Assembly: GCF_036946125.1 (NCBI RefSeq)
Contig: NZ_JAQIJT010000001.1
Span: forward strand, 496,001 to 560,000
Reading direction: 5' to 3'
Source: Sphingomonas adhaesiva
GTDB lineage: Bacteria; Pseudomonadota; Alphaproteobacteria; Sphingomonadales; Sphingomonadaceae
DNA: 64,000 nt
Part shown: piece by piece, positions 50,302-57,535 of the stretch
Numbering within the stretch: the stretch's first letter is position 1
How the letters are laid out: each line of letters begins with the position of its first letter
Made by a program: the position numbers and the translations under genes
Notes under the pieces: generated by a model
The model's input: only the letters and a program-made list of their open reading frames with translations
The model's database searches: none
Told to the model about the DNA's origin: nothing

Positions 50302-52358
50302 GCCGCCAGCGCCTGCTGCTGGTGGCCGCCGATGATGGCGACGACCTCGACGGGCTTGTCCTCTGGGACTTCGAAGAAGCTCATGACAGGGGTATCCGGA
50401 AGAACGGTGCGGACGAGTTTGCGGATCGCGACGCGGATCGCGGGCTGGACGACCAGCGCGAACGGCTTCGCTTCCGCGATGAGCGGCTGGGCCGCATCTT
50501 GGAGCGCGTCGACGATGCGGCGGCCCAGTTCGGGTTCGATGACGTGGCGGCCGGGGTCGTTGCGCATGGCCTGCCCCAGCAGCTGCTCCAGCCCACCCTC
50601 CAGCGTCATGACGCGCAGCGGCTCGCGCACGCCGGCGAGGCGGGAGATGATGAGCGGACCCAGTTCGGGGCGGATCAGCTCGATCAGCTCGAACGGGTCG
50701 TGGGTACGCGTCGACGCGACCGAGATGGCAGCGGCGATGCGGCGGAATTCCTTGAGCGGGATGCCTTCGTTCAGCAGCCCCTTGAGCACCGCGGTCAGCG
50801 CGGTCAGCGGCAGCGGGGCCAGCGCGGCGACCAGCTGCGGCGAGCGCTCCTTCAGCCCGTCGAGCAGCGCCTGCACCTCGTCGGCGCCCAGCAGGTCGGC
50901 GGCGTTGGCGCCCAGCGCATGGTTCAGGTGCGTCGCGATGACGGTGCCCGAATCCACCACCAGATAGCCCTGGCCGGTCGCGGCATCGGCATCGCCGGTG
51001 GAGATCCAGGTCGCGTCGAGGCCGAAGGTCGGATCCTTCGCCTTCTTGCCGATCAGCTCGCCGAAGCCCTGCCCGGTGTCGAGCGCCAGCATCTCGTCGG
51101 GCGAGACCTGATCCTCTCCCACGCACACCCCGCCCAGCATCAGGCGATAGGTATAGGGGGCCAGGTTGATGTCGTCGCGCACGCGCACCTGCGGCACCAC
51201 GAAGCCGAGCTCCTTCGACAGCTGTCGGCGTACGCCGGTGATGCGCCCCATCAGCGGCGCGCCGCGGCGTTCGTCGACCAGCGGGACCAGGCCATAGCCG
51301 ACGTCCAGGTTGACCATCATCTGCTCGGTCACCTCGTCCCACGCGATCTTCGACGGATCGGGGGTCTCGACCTCGACGGGCGCCTCGACGATCACCGGGC
51401 GCTTCGCGGCCTTGTGCATCCGCCAGGCGGCATAGCCCGCGCCCGCCGCCATCGGCAGGATGATGACATGCGGCATGCCCGGCAGCAATCCGATCAGCGT
51501 CAGGATCGCGGCGACCGGGGTCCAGGTGCGCGCCGAGCCGAACTGGCTGCCGATCTGGCCGGCGAGGTCCTTCTCGGACTTCACGCGGGTGACGATCGCG
51601 GCGGCGGCGATGGAGAGCAGCAGCGCCGGCACCTGCGCGACGAGCGCGTCGCCGATCGCGAGCATCGTATAGGTCTGCGCCGCCTTGCCGATCGCCAGGC
51701 CGTGGCTGACCGGGCCCAGGATCAGGCCGCCGACGATGTTGGCGGCCAGGATCAGCAGGCCGGCGACCGCATCGCCCTTCACGAACTTTGACGAACCGTC
51801 CATCGAGCCGTAGAATTCGGCCTCGGTCGCGACGTCGACGCGACGCTGCTTGGCCTCGTCGGGGGTGATGAGGCCGGCGTTAAGATCGGCATCGATCGCC
51901 ATCTGCTTGCCGGGCAGCGCGTCGAGGGTGAAGCGCGCCGACACCTCGGACACGCGTCCCGCGCCCTTGGTGACCACGATCAGGTTGATGATGACGATGA
52001 TCGCGAAGACGAACAGGCCGACGACATAGTCGCCGCCGATCACGAACGATCCGAACGCCTCGATCACATGCCCCGCCGCGGCGGAGCCGGTGTGGCCGTG
52101 GACCAGCACGACGCGGGTGGAGGCGACGTTCAGGCCGAGCCGGAACAGCGTCGCGAACAGCAGCACGGTGGGGAAGGAGGAGAAGTCGAGCGGCTTCTCC
52201 GCGTTCAGCGCCACCATCAGCACCGCGAGGCTGATGGTGATGTTCATGATGAAGAAGATGTCGAGCAGCGCCGGCGGGATCGGCACCACCATCAGCACGA
52301 CCAGCAGCAGGATCGCGGCGGGAAGTGCTGCCTGGCGCGCGGAGGAGAACAGCCTCAT
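50298..52358 (-). CDS. flhA: FlhA, flagellar type III export gate protein
   Basis: 686 residues. About eight membrane segments fill the first 320 residues, with the FHIPEP signature region at ATLFRLGLNVASTRVVLVHGH and FVVVTKGAGRVSEVSARFTLDALPGKQMAIDADLNAGLI. The cytoplasmic domain (from about 350) binds chaperone-substrate complexes. It is 4 bases downstream of the lytic transglycosylase. Confidence 0.96.
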   Translation of the reverse strand: MRLFSSARQAALPAAILLLVVLMVVPIPPALLDIFFIMNITISLAVLMVALNAEKPLDFSSFPTVLLFATLFRLGLNVASTRVVLVHGHTGSAAAGHVIEAFGSFVIGGDYVVGLFVFAIIVIINLIVVTKGAGRVSEVSARFTLDALPGKQMAIDADLNAGLITPDEAKQRRVDVATEAEFYGSMDGSSKFVKGDAVAGLLILAANIVGGLILGPVSHGLAIGKAAQTYTMLAIGDALVAQVPALLLSIAAAAIVTRVKSEKDLAGQIGSQFGSARTWTPVAAILTLIGLLPGMPHVIILPMAAGAGYAAWRMHKAAKRPVIVEAPVEVETPDPSKIAWDEVTEQMMVNLDVGYGLVPLVDERRGAPLMGRITGVRRQLSKELGFVVPQVRVRDDINLAPYTYRLMLGGVCVGEDQVSPDEMLALDTGQGFGELIGKKAKDPTFGLDATWISTGDADAATGQGYLVVDSGTVIATHLNHALGANAADLLGADEVQALLDGLKERSPQLVAALAPLPLTALTAVLKGLLNEGIPLKEFRRIAAAISVASTRTHDPFELIELIRPELGPLIISRLAGVREPLRVMTLEGGLEQLLGQAMRNDPGRHVIEPELGRRIVDALQDAAQPLIAEAKPFALVVQPAIRVAIRKLVRTVLPDTPVMSFFEVPEDKPVEVVAIIGGHQQQALAA

Positions 52359-52362
52359 CGCC

Positions 52363-53205
52363 TCAGCCCCCCATGCTCGCGAGCATCATATAGGCGAGCT
52401 TCGCATTGTTGGGCGACGGGCGCAGCAGGTTCGCCTGGTTGCCGCGCAGCTGGCCGAGCGTCGATTGCGCCCAGCCGAGCGCGTCCTTCGCGCTCTCGCC
52501 GGAGCCGGTGACGACGGTGGCGTCGTCGCCCATCGCCAGCGCCTGTGCGGCGAATTGCATCGCGGACGATGTATTGGCGGCGGCGGTTTCGTTCGCCGTG
52601 CCCAGCTTGCCCGCGAAGCGGTTGTAGACCTCCGCGAGCGAGCGGGCGGAGCCGTCGCGCTCGAAGAAGACGTTGCGGTTGGCGCGCGCGGCGGCGGGGA
52701 AGATCGCGGCCGCGCTGCGATCCGGATCGTTCTTCATCGCGGTCAGGAAGGTGCGTGCACCGGCCAGGCCCAGGAAGTGCGCCATATACAGATCGGTGCC
52801 GGTCGCCTCGCGCCCGGTCGACGCCTCGATCGCGCCCTTGTTGTCGCTGGCATGCTCCGCCGCCATCAGCGAGGCGGCGTCGGGATCGTTGCGCAGGCCG
52901 AGCACCTGCGCGCGGTTGCCGCCGGTGACGGTGTAGCGCCCCGACGGCGTCCGCTGGATGCTGTCCGCGGCCCAGCCGAGCCCGTGCTCGCTGCCATGCT
53001 TCTTCACCACCGCCAGCCAGCTCTGCTCGACGAACTGGTACAGGCCCGAGGCGGAGGAGGTGCCGGCACGCGCATTGGCGTTCAGCCCGCTCTCCAATTT
53101 GGCCTGGCCCATCAGATAGTCGAAGTCGACGCCGGTGCGCGCCGCGGCACGCTGGATCGCGGACGTGATGCGCTGGGTGGCAGGCGTGATCGCGGAAACG
53201 GTCAT
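52363..53205 (-). CDS. flagellar lytic transglycosylase (SltF-like)
   Basis: 280 residues. The soluble lytic transglycosylase core is at residues 25-120: DYLMGQAKLESGLNANARAG with the catalytic Glu in LESGL, then ASGLYQFVEQSWLAVVKKHG. There is no signal peptide, so it may leave by the flagellar export route. It likely opens peptidoglycan for the rod, since the FlgJ of this locus lacks a muramidase domain. A sigma-54 box lies only 14 bases before the ATG. Confidence 0.85.
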   Translation of the reverse strand: MTVSAITPATQRITSAIQRAAARTGVDFDYLMGQAKLESGLNANARAGTSSASGLYQFVEQSWLAVVKKHGSEHGLGWAADSIQRTPSGRYTVTGGNRAQVLGLRNDPDAASLMAAEHASDNKGAIEASTGREATGTDLYMAHFLGLAGARTFLTAMKNDPDRSAAAIFPAAARANRNVFFERDGSARSLAEVYNRFAGKLGTANETAAANTSSAMQFAAQALAMGDDATVVTGSGESAKDALGWAQSTLGQLRGNQANLLRPSPNNAKLAYMMLASMGG

Positions 53206-53218
53206 ACCGTCACGATCA

Positions 53219-53233
53219 GCAAGAGGCGTGCCA
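53219..53233 (-). promoter_or_regulatory. sigma-54 promoter of the sltF-flhA-fliA operon
   Basis: On the minus strand TGGCACGCCTCTTGC matches the TGGCACG-N4-TTGC consensus fully. The -12 GC ends 13 bases before the start codon, so the transcript should begin almost at the ATG. Confidence 0.85.
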
Positions 53234-53258
53234 TTTCTTCGTGGGCCTCACGGCCGAA

Positions 53259-53344
53259 AGCGGCACCGGCCCGCTCCCCCACCCCACCTCCCATGCCATG
53301 ATACTGACGTGGGAGGTGGGGCGGGGGAGCGGGCCGGTGCCGCT
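53259..53344. repeat. 35-bp-arm inverted repeat between flgN and the transglycosylase
   Basis: The arms 53259-53293 and 53310-53344 match at 34 of 35 positions (AGCGGCACCGGCCCGCTCCC and onward). The loop is 16 bases. No T-tract follows. It stands after the flgM-flgN unit and before the sigma-54 promoter, and could act as a two-way terminator. Confidence 0.75.
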
Positions 53345-53365
53345 CATGCGCGTCAGTGCATCGAA

Positions 53366-53677
53366 TTACGCGTAGGCGGCGCTGCCGCGGCGGTAGGCGT
53401 TGCCGCCCTGACCGGAAAGAAGCTGCAGGCGGCGGCGAACATTTGCCGCCATCAGGTTCACGTAGATGCGGCAGGTGTCGTTGAGGCGGTCGGCTTCTTC
53501 CGCCAGCTCGCGCAGTTCCGGCGTGGCGGGGCCGTCGCCCAGCGCGCGCAGCGTGTCGATCGCCTTCAGCTTGTTCGCGGTGGCGCGCTCCAGCGCGTTG
53601 ATGTCGTTGCTCTTGAGCGCGGCGATCTCGGCATGAAGCAGGTCGATCACGCGGACCAGCGCGTCACGCCTATTCAT
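53366..53677 (-). CDS. flgN: FlgN-like flagellar export chaperone
   Basis: 103 residues, mainly helical (VIDLLHAEIAALKSNDINALERATANKLKAIDTLRAL), then a second helix pair ending in a Gly/Arg tail. The call rests on this FlgN-like helical pattern and on the overlap with flgM (8 bases), the usual partner. It would escort FlgK and FlgL to the export gate. Confidence 0.78.
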   Translation of the reverse strand: MNRRDALVRVIDLLHAEIAALKSNDINALERATANKLKAIDTLRALGDGPATPELRELAEEADRLNDTCRIYVNLMAANVRRRLQLLSGQGGNAYRRGSAAYA

Positions 53678-53969
53678 TCGACATCCAGTCGTACTTGAGC
53701 GCGATCAGCTGATCCGCGATCGTCGCGGGGGAGAGCGGGAAGGTGCCGTTGGCGATCGCGCTCTTGATCATCTGCACGCGCTCCACGTCGACCGGCGCCG
53801 AGGACGCCATCGAGCGCGACAGCGTTTCGGGCGCGGCGGGTGCCGGCGTCCGGACGGGTGCCGGCGGGGTCGACGCTGCGGCCACGGGCGTGGTCGCCGC
53901 GGCGCGCGGGACGCTGCCAGCGCGAAGATCGCCTGCCTTGATCGTTGACGTACTTACCGAATCTACCAT
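53670..53969 (-). CDS. flgM: FlgM, anti-sigma-28 factor
   Basis: 99 residues. The disordered N-terminal half (Ala/Pro/Thr) and the C-terminal sigma-binding helices (VERVQMIKSAIANGTFPLSPATIADQLIALKYDWM) are typical. It holds FliA inactive until exported through the completed hook. A sigma-28-like box lies just upstream (54003-54029), as expected for feedback control. Confidence 0.9.
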   Translation of the reverse strand: MVDSVSTSTIKAGDLRAGSVPRAAATTPVAAASTPPAPVRTPAPAAPETLSRSMASSAPVDVERVQMIKSAIANGTFPLSPATIADQLIALKYDWMSNE

Positions 53970-54002
53970 GTCCGCACCTGTGGGGCTCCGCTGACATCGG
54001 CA

Positions 54003-54029
54003 AAAACGGCAGGTTGCGGGGAGACTTTA
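54003..54029 (-). promoter_or_regulatory. sigma-28-like promoter of flgM-flgN
   Basis: On the minus strand: TAAA (54029-54026), 15 bases, GCCGTTTT (54010-54003). Of the five boxes in the window it is the closest to the enterobacterial TAAA-N15-GCCGATAA consensus. It sits in the flgA-flgM gap, 33 bases before the ATG. Confidence 0.6.
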
Positions 54030-54035
54030 GCATTT

Positions 54036-54545
54036 TTATTCGGGCCAGCCGGGCAGGGTCGCGCGGCCCTGCGCGACGGCCACCGCCTGCACCGGGCGGG
54101 GGGCGTCGTCGACCTTCACCGTCAGGCGGGCGCCGGGGGCGGCGTCACCCATCGCGATACCCTCGCGCGTGATCGAGAAGCCGTCCGCGCCGGCCTCGAT
54201 CGTCACCGGGTCGCCGCGGCGGATCACGGGCGCGGCGGCGACCGGCACCATCGGCGTGGGCGTCGCGGCCGCGGGCGCGGCGGCGCGGGGCGGGGCGATG
54301 ACGGGGACGAAGATGCGCCACGACGGCCCGGCGCAGGCGATCACGACCGCGTCGTGCGCCTCGCTGCGCCACGACATCGCCACCATCGGGCAGGACGCCA
54401 GCCGCAGCCGCGGGTCGACCGGCGCCCGCGCGCCGCCCACGACGCCGATCGGCTGCGTGGTGAAGGACGCGACCGCGCGGTCGAGCGCGGCGGTATCCTG
54501 GAAGCTGCCCGCGGCGGCGGCGGCGAGAAGGAGCGAGGCGATCAT
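54036..54545 (-). CDS. flgA: FlgA, P-ring assembly chaperone
   Basis: 169 residues. A short N-terminal hydrophobic segment (MIASLLLAAAAAG) may be a signal peptide. The SAF-like C-terminal part (VIRRGDPVTIEAGADGFSITREGIAMGDAAPGARLTVKV) is characteristic of FlgA, which binds FlgI in the periplasm. The start overlaps the motB stop (ATGA). Confidence 0.87.
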   Translation of the reverse strand: MIASLLLAAAAAGSFQDTAALDRAVASFTTQPIGVVGGARAPVDPRLRLASCPMVAMSWRSEAHDAVVIACAGPSWRIFVPVIAPPRAAAPAAATPTPMVPVAAAPVIRRGDPVTIEAGADGFSITREGIAMGDAAPGARLTVKVDDAPRPVQAVAVAQGRATLPGWPE

Positions 54546-55084
54546 TGCGATGGTCCCTGTGCGCGGGCCGTGGTGGCCGCGGTCTCGCCGGCGAAGGCGA
54601 GGGTGACGATGACATGGCGTCCGGTGGTGGCGCGCGCGGTGGCGAGGTCGAGGCGATTGTCCGGTACGCCGTTGGTGGTCAGCGCGGCGACGATCGCGCG
54701 TGCGCGCTCCGCGGCGAGCGCGGTGGCGCTGCCGCTGGCCGGGTCGACGTCGGCGGCGCTGCCGTCGGTCGCGCCGGTGACGGTCAGGCGCACGCGCGGG
54801 TCGCGCAGCTCCGCCTTCGCCCAGGCGATCAGCGGGTCGGGCGTGCCCGGCAGCGCGGCGCTGGCCACGTCGAAGCCGGTCACGCCGTGGCTGGCGACCG
54901 CGATCGCGGGTGCCTCGATGCCGAAGCCCGCGGCCAGCCCCTGCGCCAGCACGCGCGGGTCCATGTCCTTCTGCGTCTGGAGCAGGACGAAGAAGCCGAC
55001 CAGCAGCAGCGACAGATCGGCGAGCGTGATGAGCCACAGCGAGCGGCCGCCATGCTCCTCGGGGAAATCGTCCTCGGCGGTCAT
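54542..55084 (-). CDS. motB: MotB-like stator protein, short form
   Basis: 180 residues, against roughly 260-310 in common MotB proteins. One membrane helix near the N-terminus (LWLITLADLSLLLVGFFVLLQT) carries the proton-binding Asp23. The OmpA-like peptidoglycan-binding domain is short (VRLTVTGATDGSAADVD, LAAERARAIVAALTTNGVPDNRLDL). It overlaps motA and flgA by 4 bases each. Confidence 0.85.
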   Translation of the reverse strand: MTAEDDFPEEHGGRSLWLITLADLSLLLVGFFVLLQTQKDMDPRVLAQGLAAGFGIEAPAIAVASHGVTGFDVASAALPGTPDPLIAWAKAELRDPRVRLTVTGATDGSAADVDPASGSATALAAERARAIVAALTTNGVPDNRLDLATARATTGRHVIVTLAFAGETAATTARAQGPSQ

Positions 55085-55779
55085 GCGGCCTCCGCCTCGG
55101 GCGCCAGATCGTCGCCGTCCTCATAGGTGTCGAAGGCGGTCGGCCGCGCGGTGGTACGCGGCGCCTCGCGCTCGGCCAGCGCCACCAGCGGCGCCACCAG
55201 CCGCAGCCGCTCGATCGCCTCCGCCCGCGCCGCCTGGCGCAGCCGCGAGGCGATCGGCATCGCGAGCAGATGCGCGGCGAGCGCGCCGTAGAGCGTGGCG
55301 AGCAGCGCGATCGCCATCGCGCCGCCGATCGCGCGCGGATCGGCCATGCGCGTGAACATCGCGACCAGCCCGACGAGCGTGCCGACCATTCCCATCGCGG
55401 GCAACGCCTCGGCCAGGCTGGTCCAGGCGTCGGCCACGGTGCGATGCCGCTCGATCCGGGCGCGGCGCGCTTCGTCCAGCGCGCGCGAGATGTCGGCGGG
55501 GGGAGCGGCGTCGACGACCTGCGCGATCGCCTGCGCCACGTCCTTGTCCGCAATGACGGTGCGGTCGAGCGCGACGACGCCGTGGCGCCGCGCAATCCGC
55601 GACAGCGTCGCGATCTGCTCCAGCAGCGCCTCCGCGCGGAAGCGTCGTCGCGGCAGCACCGCCAGCGCGAGGAACGCGCGCAGCAGATCGCGCGCGGGCG
55701 TGCGCAGGATGGTGGCCAGCGTCGCGCCGCCGAAGACGATCGCCAGCGCGGCCGGGTCGATGAAGGTGCCGAAGGTCAT
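55081..55779 (-). CDS. motA: MotA-like stator protein
   Basis: 232 residues. It begins with DPAALAIVFGGATLATILR, the first membrane helix. The third and fourth helices are ALPAMGMVGTLVGLVAMF and IGGAMAIALLATLYGALAAHLLAMPIASRL, with the Pro/Gly pattern of the MotA/PomA channel. A cytoplasmic Arg/Asp-rich loop would contact FliG. Whether H+ or Na+ drives it cannot be read here. A sigma-54 box lies 13 bases before the ATG. Confidence 0.88.
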   Translation of the reverse strand: MTFGTFIDPAALAIVFGGATLATILRTPARDLLRAFLALAVLPRRRFRAEALLEQIATLSRIARRHGVVALDRTVIADKDVAQAIAQVVDAAPPADISRALDEARRARIERHRTVADAWTSLAEALPAMGMVGTLVGLVAMFTRMADPRAIGGAMAIALLATLYGALAAHLLAMPIASRLRQAARAEAIERLRLVAPLVALAEREAPRTTARPTAFDTYEDGDDLAPEAEAA

Positions 55780-55791
55780 GCCCCGTTATTT

Positions 55792-55806
55792 GCAAGGGGC
55801 GGGCCA
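55792..55806 (-). promoter_or_regulatory. sigma-54 promoter of motA-motB-flgA
   Basis: On the minus strand TGGCCCGCCCCTTGC differs from TGGCACG-N4-TTGC at one base. The -12 GC is 12 bases before the motA ATG, again predicting a nearly leaderless transcript. Confidence 0.7.
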
Positions 55807-55930
55807 AATGCGGGCGCGCGCTGTCAGCTCGCGTCGCCGCCGGCGGCACCGGCAACCGCTTTGCCGGCAACCGGCAAGCCTTTGCCGCTCCGCCCCGGCG
55901 ATGCGATTTCACCGCATCTCCCAGCGCAAT

Positions 55931-55945
55931 TGGCACGCCCCTTGC
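55931..55945 (+). promoter_or_regulatory. sigma-54 promoter of the flgB operon
   Basis: TGGCACGCCCCTTGC is a full match to TGGCACG-N4-TTGC. It lies 42 bases before the flgB ATG, leaving a normal leader with the ribosome binding site AAAGGAGG. Confidence 0.9.
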
Positions 55946-55987
55946 TGATGGTCCCGTGCACCTGTCGTGCAAAGGAGGATCGCCCCG

Positions 55988-56329
55988 ATGGCGGACACAT
56001 TGTTCGGAGTTCACGGCGCCGCGCTGGAAGTGCGCGGTCAGCGCATGGGCGTGCTGGCGTCGAACATCGCCAATGCCTCCACGCCGAACTTCAAGGCGCG
56101 CGACATCGATTTCAAGGCCGCGCTCGGCGCGGTCGAGGCGAACGGCGCGGATGCCATCGGCGCGGCGACCCGGTACCGCATCCCCACCAACCCGTCGATG
56201 GACGGCAATACGGTGGAGCTGGCGACCGAGCAGACCGCGTTCGCGGAAAATGCGGTCCAGTATCAGACGACGCTGTCGTTCCTGAACGGGCGCATCAACC
56301 AGATCACCCGCGCGCTGAAGGGGGAGTAA
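55988..56329 (+). CDS. flgB: FlgB, proximal rod protein
   Basis: 113 residues. N-terminal rod/hook motif (RMGVLASNIANASTPNFKARDIDF) and the C-terminal helix (NAVQYQTTLSFLNGRINQITRALKG) define FlgB. AAAGGAGG lies 8 bases before the ATG. It is the first gene of the flgB-L operon behind a strong sigma-54 box. Confidence 0.95.
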   Translation: MADTLFGVHGAALEVRGQRMGVLASNIANASTPNFKARDIDFKAALGAVEANGADAIGAATRYRIPTNPSMDGNTVELATEQTAFAENAVQYQTTLSFLNGRINQITRALKGE

Positions 56330-56333
56330 GCGC

Positions 56334-56747
56334 ATGTCCACCGCCTCTCCGATGACCATCTTCCAGGTCGCCGGCCGCGCCATGTCGGCGCAGCTGACCC
56401 GGATGAACACCACCGCGTCGAACCTGGCGAATGCCGGCGGGGTCGCGGGGTCGGCCGACGCCGCCTACAAGACGATGAAGCCGGTGTTCCGCACCAGCTT
56501 CGACCAGGCGACCGGGCTGTCGACGGTCGACGTGCAGCAGATCGTCACCGCGGGTGAGGCGCCGACCAAGCGCTACGACCCCGCCAATCCGATGGCGGAC
56601 AAGGACGGCAACGTCTTCGAGGCCGCGGTCGATGAATCGCGCGAGCTGGTCGACATGATGGAGACCGCCCGCACCTACCAGAACAACGTCGAGGTCATGC
56701 AGACGGCCAAGACGCTGATCCTCGACACGATCAAGATGGGTCGCTGA
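56334..56747 (+). CDS. flgC: FlgC, proximal rod protein
   Basis: 137 residues. The N-terminal MSAQLTRMNTTASNLANAGG and C-terminal ESRELVDMMETARTYQNNVEVMQTAKTLILDTIKMG are typical rod-protein ends that bundle into the rod core. It follows flgB by 4 bases. Confidence 0.95.
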   Translation: MSTASPMTIFQVAGRAMSAQLTRMNTTASNLANAGGVAGSADAAYKTMKPVFRTSFDQATGLSTVDVQQIVTAGEAPTKRYDPANPMADKDGNVFEAAVDESRELVDMMETARTYQNNVEVMQTAKTLILDTIKMGR

Positions 56748-56749
56748 AC

Positions 56750-57499
56750 ATGGCCACGAGCAGCATCGCCAACACCAGCACGACGTCGCTGGACCAGCAG
56801 ATCAAGGACCGCGGCATCAGCCGCACGGTCACGTCCGGCGGCGCGACGACGCAGCTGAACACCACCGGCACCAAGACGACGCTGGGGCAGAACGATTTCC
56901 TGCGGCTGATGACCGCGCAGATGCAGTATCAGGACCCGTTCAACCCGGTCGACAACACCCAGATGGTGTCGCAGATGGCGACGCTGTCGCAGGTGTCGGG
57001 CATCGCGCAGATGAACTCGTCGCTCAGCACGATCATGACGCGGCTGGGCGCCACCAGCACGTCGGACGCGATGAGCTACGTCGGCAAGACCGTGCTGACC
57101 GATGGCACCACCGCGCAGGAGCGCGTGTCGGGCGGCGTCGCGGGCGCGGTCGAGCTGGCGGGCGATGCGACCAGCGTCGACGTCGAGATCTACGACAACG
57201 ACGGCACCAACGTGAAGACGGTGTCGCTCGGCGCGCAGGCGTCGGGCACCGTCGACTATCAGTGGGACGGCAAGGACGCGCAGGGCAATAAGGTGTCCAA
57301 CGGTCCCTATACCATCCGCGTCACCGCGCTCGACAAGAACGCCGCCACCGCCACCACCCCCGCGGGTGCCGCGGTGAAGGCCAGTTCGCTGGTCTGGGCG
57401 CCGGTCGAAACCGTCTCGCTGCCCGCCGGCGGCGACCCCGTCCTGAACGTTACCGGCCTCGGTACCGTGAAGCCTTCCGCGATCCGCAAGGTCGCCTGA
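56750..57499 (+). CDS. flgD: FlgD, hook assembly scaffold
   Basis: 249 residues. The FlgD N-terminal motif is clear: LGQNDFLRLMTAQMQYQDPFNPVDNTQMVSQMATLSQVSG. The C-terminal half contains a FlgD Ig-like domain (VDVEIYDNDGTNVKTVSLGAQASGTVDYQWDGKDAQGNKVSNGPYTIRV). It caps the growing hook. It begins 2 bases after flgC. Confidence 0.94.
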   Translation: MATSSIANTSTTSLDQQIKDRGISRTVTSGGATTQLNTTGTKTTLGQNDFLRLMTAQMQYQDPFNPVDNTQMVSQMATLSQVSGIAQMNSSLSTIMTRLGATSTSDAMSYVGKTVLTDGTTAQERVSGGVAGAVELAGDATSVDVEIYDNDGTNVKTVSLGAQASGTVDYQWDGKDAQGNKVSNGPYTIRVTALDKNAATATTPAGAAVKASSLVWAPVETVSLPAGGDPVLNVTGLGTVKPSAIRKVA

Positions 57500-57535
57500 T
57501 CCCCCCCTTCGCCCCCATCACCCAGGAGTACCCCC

